64,000 nt of DNA, taken from contig JAZAYU010000012.1 of assembly GCA_038501625.1 (NCBI GenBank), positions 11,963,338 to 12,027,337 on the forward strand, given 5' to 3'. Position numbers and translations under genes: made by a program. Source of the stretch: Corbicula japonica. Its lineage: Eukaryota > Mollusca > Bivalvia > Venerida > Cyrenidae. Below the pieces are notes generated by a model. It was not told the DNA's origin. It ran no database searches and saw only the letters and a program-made list of their open reading frames with translations. Position 1 is the stretch's first letter. Every line of letters starts with the position of its first letter. Shown one piece after another: positions 57,561 to 64,000 of this stretch.

Positions 57561-58670
57561 CCCTTCCGATCACTTTAATTTAAAGAGCCCTTACAGACTA
57601 ACTCCATTCAGTACATATGTTTCAATTAGTGTTTGCACCGACGCTGCAAATTTTGGAGAAAACATATTTTTCTGAAAGCTTTCATCGAGTACCCTCCCTT
57701 TTGCATTACAATACAATTTGCTTCTTTATGTTTCACATGTTTGCGTGCGTTTGCATACAAAATTTCGTGGGTGCGTGGGTGTTTGAAGGGGAAGACGAAA
57801 GGCGTCTGTTGACAGCTCGGTGTCTAAAATATAGATCATATGCGCATTTATAAGCTTACGTGCAATGTTGTTGTTTGTGAAAAAACGAAAATTAAAAAGG
57901 AGGCAGCATTTCTCTAAATAACGATTAACAAAACTTGAAGCGGACAAATCAAAAGCTGCATTTGCAGTTAAGCAAAAGACACTAGTAGTGTATATTATAT
58001 TGTTACTTACTATTCACCAATGCCTGGAGAAGTCGAGGAAATGTGAAACAATGTTATATATGGTTACTTGATCTCAAAAATAACTTGTGCACATGAAAGG
58101 ATTGAAGGTCCCCGAGACTCAACAATGTTAGTTACCCGTTTTGTTAATTTTGCTTACATTACGCGTTAAAAGCTCTATGAAGCTCCAAATTACACATAAC
58201 CAATGTTCTAACTAGACCGATCATAGAAATTAAATTTCTCGGCATGAAAATCGAGTACACTTTTCTAATCTGAAAGTAAGTGAATCATTTCACTTTATTT
58301 TTACGAAAATAACATTATCATTTGTCCTTAATTGTGGGTATAAATCAAGAAGAAGAGAACATGTCTGTTCTTAAGAAATCGCCCATAATATCGGGGTGTC
58401 CGTAATATCGAGTGTCCGTTATGAGGGGTTTTACTGTATGCATTTCCGTTACTGTCCATGAACATACCAAACCTGCAATATTTTCATATTTGTCGTGTTC
58501 GTTGATTTTCACTTTTCATCTATTCCACACATTGGGTAGTCTCAATGTTTATCAACTCTGAATTCTGCTAGGTTATTTTTCGCAAAATGCAGCGGGTGCG
58601 TTTTTGATTAGATGTACTTTGTAGGGGTAATTGAGCCAAAAATATCAACATGAAGTAGCATTTAATTAAT
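57561..58670. other. No recognisable gene
   Basis: Short frames (57617-57853, 57726-57947) without a domain. Confidence 0.4.
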
Positions 58671-58671
58671 G

Positions 58672-58725
58672 TTTTAGGCGAGAAGATGGCGGCCTAGTCA
58701 CCTAAACATATTATTTATCAATATT
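58672..58725 (+). repeat. Diverged outlier of the GGCCT repeat
   Basis: GGCGGCCTAGTCACCTAAAC, then ATATTATTTATCA, resembles one unit of the 53305-54560 array, 4 kb away. Confidence 0.5.
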
Positions 58726-58739
58726 TATTCGTATCTTTA

Positions 58740-58943
58740 GTTTAAACTTATTTGTTTTACATCGATTGTGAAACAAGTTATTCCATCTTATATTAATCAC
58801 GCTCGATGACTGCTTCCTGGGTTTTTAACCAGTACTCGCGCCGACTGTAGATTGATGAAACTGCAGACGAACCTCATCCCCGATGGGACTCGAACCCGCA
58901 GTCTCCGGATCTGGAGTCCGACGCTCTACCCCTAGACCACCGA
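58740..58943 (-). mobile_element. tRNA-derived SINE with target-site duplication
   Basis: A 14-bp direct repeat TATTCGTATCTTTA flanks it at 58726-58739 and 58944-58957. On the minus strand the head (from 58943) reads TCGGTGGTCTAGGGGTAGAG and contains an A box (TGGTCTAGGGG), a loop with CTCCAGA giving a CCA anticodon (Trp-like), and a B box (GGTTCGAGTCC at 58896-58886). The acceptor stem does not pair, so it is not a functional tRNA. A ~140-bp body follows and ends A-rich (GTAAAACAAATAAG) at the left. It would be transcribed by RNA polymerase III and mobilised by a LINE. Confidence 0.8.
58882..58943 (-). tRNA. tRNA-Trp(CCA)-like pseudogene, SINE head
   Basis: The D arm, anticodon arm (TCGGA / TCCGG around CTCCAGA) and T loop are recognisable. 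The 5' acceptor strand does not complement CGGGGAT at the 3' side and no clear 3' end is defined. I treat it as part of the SINE. Confidence 0.5.
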
Positions 58944-59144
58944 TATTCGTATCTTTAACAACGACGCCGCCTTACCCAAAATTTTATCAAAATCTATGCT
59001 TATCTTAAATAAGGGTTCCGAATCTTGTTTAAATGCATAAGATATACAAACAAAAAATATCAACATGAATATAAATATTTAATTTATATTTCGTAATATA
59101 CAATTAATGGTTCTTCTACAAACACTGGTTCTTCTGTGTGCAAA

Positions 59145-59207
59145 TTAAAGAAGAGTGGATGACAGACACTGAAGTAGCATTTTCTTTCGATTCCGTTGAA
59201 TGTTGTC
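59145..59207 (-). CDS. Ulp1-like terminal exon
   Basis: A 63-bp exon after acceptor TCCTTTTTTAG|GAC. It encodes DNIQRNRKKMLLQCLSSTLL and a TAA stop. The helix with a Q-R-N-R-K-K-x-L pattern resembles the last helix of Ulp1-type peptidases (…IRKQM…L). The phase fits the preceding exon. Confidence 0.65.
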   Translation of the reverse strand, partial: DNIQRNRKKMLLQCLSSTLL

Positions 59208-60243
59208 CTAAAAAAGGACACAAAAGTAAGAATACACATGCTCTTAAACATTTACCTAAAAAGAGTTGAACCGTTTTTCATATTTAAAAATGGTAGTTAC
59301 TGCAGGCAGGTTTTGTGCACAGAGATACAACATAACACTAAGATTTAACCACATCTTCATTTGTAAGTAATGTATCTATTTCCATCAAAATCCTTGTTTT
59401 AAATGAATCCCATCCTTCTACAATTAAATGATTGGAATAAACTAGAGCTATTGCAAAAAGGATTCATACCCCTACGTAAGTGACAGAAGCGGCTTTGGAC
59501 TAGTTGAAACAAGAATATATTTTGTTAAATAAAATAACTTTAAACAGAAATTGTGAATATCTGACCTGGTGTAAGGTACAAGTTAAAATGCTGTTACACT
59601 TTCTAAGTAAAATTGGCATAACTGTCAATTTGCAATGACTAGTAAAACTTGGCTTGTGAGTTTACATGTACATGTTCAGTTTGATGTTCTGGTTTCAGAG
59701 ATATCCGTTTACGTAAATTTAAATATGTTTATTTATAAAAATAGGGTGTAACACCTGTCAAATACAAGATAGTTATAGAATTTTATTAACTTTTTTCCTC
59801 CAGCCATATACATTACAAGTTTTAATTTATTTGCTTAGCTGGTGTCTGTTATATTTAATTTAATGTTAATTTCAGGACTTATTCTATGTAAAAATAGAGT
59901 CATAACTTATCATGATAAATTTGCTTGTTACCCTCTGTAAAAAAATAAAAAATTTAAACTTGATATCTCAATTTGTTTCCGACCAATGTAAGTAAATAGA
60001 AATATAAAAATGGGTACATTACTAAGTAAAAAATGGAGTGATGAGTTATGAAACAATCAGGACAAGTTCTTACAAAGTGATTACTCTCTATTTCCCACAA
60101 CAATGAACTGTGGCGATATAAAAAATCCATAAAATTAGTTGTTATACCTGACTTACATTAATCTTTTTTAAAGCTGCCAAAGAAAGAGCAAATTGACAAG
60201 CAAACACGCCACAGTCACAGACATTTCTCTGTGTCGGCAAACC
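59145..60243 (-). CDS. Ulp1/SENP-like cysteine peptidase, last two exons
   Basis: Two minus-strand exons join in phase 0 and give GLPTQRNVCDCGVFACQFAL, then SLAALKKIN | DNIQRNRKKMLLQCLSS, then a stop. This is the C-terminal end of a C48-family (Ulp1/SENP) peptidase. These enzymes cleave ubiquitin-like modifiers such as SUMO from targets. The catalytic Cys is in DCG and the oxyanion-hole Gln lies six residues before it. The upstream exons with the catalytic His and Asp were not found between 60244 and 64000 and may lie outside the window or be lost. In bivalves such domains are also spread by DNA transposons, so a transposon-derived origin is possible. Confidence 0.7.
60157..60243 (-). CDS. 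Ulp1-like penultimate exon
   Basis: An 87-bp exon of 29 codons between acceptor TTCATTTCAG|GGT and donor ATTAAT|GTAAGT. It holds TQRNVCDCGVFACQFALSLA with the catalytic Cys (codon 11) and Gln (codon 5). Confidence 0.75.
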
Positions 60244-62060
60244 CTGAAATGAACACAAAATTTTACATAACCTAAATCTGAATTTTATCAATGTTATATT
60301 GATGATTATAATTAATCATCAATTGAAGATTCTATTTAATCTCAATCATGAAGTAAATACAGGTAAAAAAATAAAATAATTATAAAACAGGCTTTCGCGC
60401 ATGCACAGGTTAAACACAAACGAAACCACATGTTACACACGAAAAATGTGTTTCCCAAGAAAATATAACTCTTGTTTCAAATTGAGGTGGTTGGAAGCAC
60501 AGGCCTCCTAGCACACCTGAACAAAATTAAAGGCTCCAATCTATGGAAATAAAGGCCTGTTAGTGCAAAATACAAAAACAATAAAGAGTAAATAAAAGTG
60601 ATTATTGTCAGAATTTTCCTTGAAAAATCAAAATATATATGTATTTGCTAAAATGGTTAATAATATTTATACATGGATACCCGCAGTCTAAATCCATATG
60701 TATCAGAAAAACATGTTTGATATCATACTGATTGAATTACACATTATGACTGAATCACAAGCATTATCCTATTATGGTTATAACACTTAAAAGGAGGAAG
60801 AAATACAGTACTGCAACCATTACTTGCTTTAAACGGCCAAATACGACAAGCATTTTTAAAAGTTGACTATGAACTCGACACATTAACGCTCATTAATTTG
60901 TTTTATGCAAAATGATTCAAAAGATAATGATATTTCTCTTGTCCAGTAGGAAACCAAAAGTATCTCACAGCTACTTTTTTCTCTAAACCCCATCCCACCA
61001 CAAAGAGTAATTAGTGAATCTAAAATGTCTTCAAAAGTTTCCAACTGGCAACAGTATTGACCAAAAACTGGGAACCATAAACTTAGCCATTTCGAGCAGT
61101 TTTTTTCTCTAATTAACAACTTACTGAGTTGAAACATTGTGAGTCGCACATCTAGACTCAGATAATGAGGCAGAGTATTTGGATCTGAGTGCTTATAATG
61201 ACATCACTACTGCTCACACGGTAATAGTTAAAATCCAGTATGAATGAGTAGTTCAAAACGTGCTATAAATTCCCCCAAAATACATCAGAATGCAGGACTT
61301 GGCATATAAATTTTCAAAATTTTCTGGGGGAGCAGGCCCGCGGACCACCTTAGATAAGTTTGGAGTCTTAAAATTCATTGGGGATTTTTACAAACAATAA
61401 ATTGAGAACCCTGGAAGTGCCCGAAGGCTGGGGGTATTAGCTCACTTGCAAATTGACGCTGTTAAAAATACGACTCGCTGAGTTGAACCCCCCTTACTGG
61501 AATCCTGGACCCGCCCCTGAGGGACTTATAGTTACAATATCTCTGGGTACAAGATACAAAATACAAAATGTTATTTAAAGTCGGTGTTTACACAACAGAG
61601 CGAAACATTACCTTTGAATAGCTATTGACCGACATACAAACAGAAACATAATATTAACAACACAATAAGGCATGTTTAGACATAAATTTAAATTTAAATA
61701 TTATACAGGTTGTATTCTACTAACTAGCATGTTATATAATTATGATATATAGAATTATTTTAAAAAATATAAGCACAGCATTACAATCAATATGCAAATT
61801 TTGGTAATAAAAGCTAATAAAAGCAGGAAAACGTAAAACATAGGTAAAACAATTTGAGCTGCCAGTGCTAATCCTGACCATTGCCCTAGGGCTTAAGTCA
61901 CAGGCCTGAGGCCTAAGCGTGACTAAAACAAGATGTATATGTATAAAGAAATAAAAAAAAAGGAAAGGCACGTATGAGTTTTAAATAAGAGAAATTAAAA
62001 ATAGATCACATCACCGTCATATCTGATACGAAAATGATTAGCACATTAGCATAACCCATT
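60244..62060. other. No recognisable gene
   Basis: I searched the minus strand for earlier Ulp1 exons (His-Trp motif) without success. The minus-strand frame at 60883-61149 has a partly protein-like composition (LETFEDILDSLITLC) but no supported boundaries or family. Confidence 0.4.
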
Positions 62061-62091
62061 AGGAAATTAATTAATTAATTAATTAATTTAG
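62061..62091 (+). repeat. (TTAA)n microsatellite
   Basis: Alternating AATT/TTAA for about 28 bp. Confidence 0.85.
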
Positions 62092-63840
62092 TACAATTTC
62101 TAAAGATTATATTCTACTAAAGATTTAAATGTATAAAATATTTATGTAATAAAATTTTGGTTATTTTTCCAAATTATTTAATTTGTTTTAAAAAACAGTT
62201 TCTTTGTGTTGAAGTTTAAAGAACTCATAAATTATTGTAAAATTAGAACTAAATTTATACTGACTACTGTTGTACTTTGAATAACAAAATATAATCTAGA
62301 AACCCTGATTTAACAACATTGAACTTAAATTTGAAATTGCATTCTATTTAATCTTGTATATACGTTTACTTTTAGATTTAGTTAAAAAATATAGTCTTAT
62401 CACATGATAAGAACAGTTTATTAAAACTTCAGATAATTATTTCAAATCAAACAAGAATCATGTTTTTGATTTTCATTTACGTTAATTAAAGGTGGTGTCA
62501 TCCTGACGTGCAAGTTAAACCGACTATTACATAAAATAGTTGACCCCCGGGAAACCAACAACCTTTAAAACCCCACACACCATTATGCAATTAAAAAACA
62601 ACACTGTTAAGCTGCTGGTTACACGGGACGGACGACGAGTTTTTTGCGAGGTAGAAAAACCGTGGAGCCCAGCTCTATGCCAAATGGGACTGGGCTTATC
62701 ACTGGTTCTGCTGCTCCCCGTGTTTAGTCTGCGCTGAAACAGCGAAGCTAAAGTGACCTCTCCAGGTCACGACTAGGGGGGGGGGGGGTGAGGTGATATA
62801 GAGATCTCTCGTGTAACCAGTAGCAACCTGAACGTGTAAGGCTCGATTGATGTGATGTTGAGTAGCGTGATTTTCAAAGTTATCATCAAGACCCATTATA
62901 TTAACCGGTTATTAATATTTATTTTTTTTTCAAAAATGTCTAAATAAAAAATGCTATTGAACATGAATATATATGTTGTAGTGTAATATGAACTGTTATT
63001 ACAAGTAAACAAAAAGTCTTAAAAATGATAACTGCGATTTGTCACGATCGACCACGTTTTCGGTCACACTTTGATCGTGTGTGAACGGGGTGGTGGGGTA
63101 TCTGTAGCTTGGTGCTAGACTGGGACTTACTTTAAACAATCAGGACATCGACATGAAAAATTCCTACTACATTATCAAACACGGTTCTTACACACTTGAC
63201 ATGCACATGCTGTCCTGAACAAGAATGGAATTACAACTTTAACTTACAAAAACCTTATCAATCAATCCCTGGAAAACCGAAATTATTTAAAATTGAAAAA
63301 AAGTTACAAATAACATGTATTCACAACAGAATTGCTCACGAAAGCGAAGAAGAACTGACTTCTGAAGATCGTTCGCTTCCAATTGTTAAACATACAAAAC
63401 CTTTTAGCGTATGTTAATATATGTTCATTTAATGGGTTTGAGTGACACATAAAGAATCTGTTTGTTCCACGGGTTGTTGTATCGTTTGTTGCAAACTCAG
63501 TATGATAAAAAATGTGACCTTCTTACCTATATCGTACATGTACACCTTATTTATCAGCACCAAAGGAGCGTCATGCAATGTGTATAACTCAAAATCAGAA
63601 CTTCAAAATGGAAACTGTTGCTCTGTATTTCTCATCCGACAGTTAGTTTAACTCTCTTTTGTGTAGACCACCATATAAATAGTTTGTTTTTCTGTGTTTC
63701 AACTCCGTCTCAACGCCTTTCTATGCTTCATTTACATGTCTATCCCCGAGGTCCAACTAACCGCTGTTCTTGGGTATTCAACTTTTGTAAAATGGTTTTT
63801 CTTCCAACAGATTGGCTGCTAATTGAATCGGAGGTCAAGG
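62092..63840. other. No recognisable gene
   Basis: Frames at 62540-62737, 62699-62896, 63196-63417, 63442-63651 and 63618-63845 show no recognisable domain. A run of about 11 G lies near 62777. Confidence 0.4.
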
Positions 63841-63846
63841 TATAAC

Positions 63847-63849
<3 letters not shown>

Positions 63850-63898
<49 letters not shown>
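63850..63898 (+). repeat. (GA)n microsatellite
   Basis: About 24 perfect GA units ending GATG. Confidence 0.95.
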
Positions 63899-63900
<2 letters not shown>

Positions 63901-64000
63901 TAAAAATATACCTGCATTAAATATATATGCCTATTACGTTTAAAAGTCATTTTACATGATGAAAAATCCCTACAAACATTCATTTCTTCGTTAAGAAATG

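Noticed and set aside
58882..58943. Functional tRNA-Trp gene
   Set aside because: The acceptor stem does not pair, and the sequence sits at the head of a SINE bounded by target-site duplications.
60883..61149. Upstream exon of the Ulp1-like peptidase
   Set aside because: No catalytic His-Trp motif or matching splice phase was found. The resemblance is only in general composition.

Overview
The window looks like nuclear DNA from a bivalve mollusc, probably a heterodont. This is inference. It rests on AT-rich sequence, small exons split by kilobase introns with standard GT-AG sites, and dense molluscan-type dispersed repeats: tandem units containing AAAAGGGCCATAATTTGA, a GTGACCTTGATCTTTGACCT element, foldback MITEs, and CR1-like and Ty3/gypsy remnants. 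No prokaryotic operon, CRISPR array, rRNA or intact virus is visible.

Only one gene can be read completely. It lies on the minus strand from 44448 down to 33096. Thirteen exons with matching splice phases encode a 493-residue CD36-superfamily protein. The paired membrane segments, luminal sequence, cysteine pattern and C-terminal ExxxLV-type sorting signal resemble LIMP-2 (SCARB2) more than CD36 or SR-BI. Intron 1 holds a near-perfect palindromic MITE and a 40-bp minisatellite, intron 3 holds a dispersed repeat, and intron 11 holds a roughly 1.1-kb foldback element. A purine-rich tract and an approximately 90-bp satellite lie upstream.

The last two exons of a Ulp1/SENP-like cysteine peptidase are on the minus strand at 60243-59145; its upstream exons were not found. 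Weaker items are a decayed C2H2 zinc-finger exon (31963-31485, minus), a possible decayed LIM-domain exon (19074-19173, plus) with a second exon-like stretch at 20637, two orphan exon-like ORFs (7548-7648 and 15932-16081, plus), and an unassigned ORF (12818-12510, minus).

Layout. 1-8.2 kb: a dispersed repeat, a 1-kb foldback element and a 28-bp minisatellite. 8.2-14 kb: duplicated short repeats, a TIR-bearing MITE and an unassigned ORF. 14-22 kb: mostly unremarkable, with weak plus-strand exon candidates and a nested hairpin insertion. 22.1-28.1 kb: LINE remnants around a 655-bp tandem array. 28.9-31.4 kb: a 1-kb GT-only tract followed by ~160-bp tandem units. 31.5-44.5 kb: the zinc-finger relic and the LIMP-2-like gene. 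45-54.6 kb: purine tract, satellites, minisatellites and palindromic MITEs. 54.9-64 kb: CpG-rich twin foldbacks, a gypsy integrase relic, a tRNA-derived SINE with target-site duplication, and the Ulp1-like exons.

The genes do not form a pathway or cluster. I see no convincing novel multi-gene system. The most notable material is the complete LIMP-2-like gene and the unusual variety of inverted and tandem repeats.
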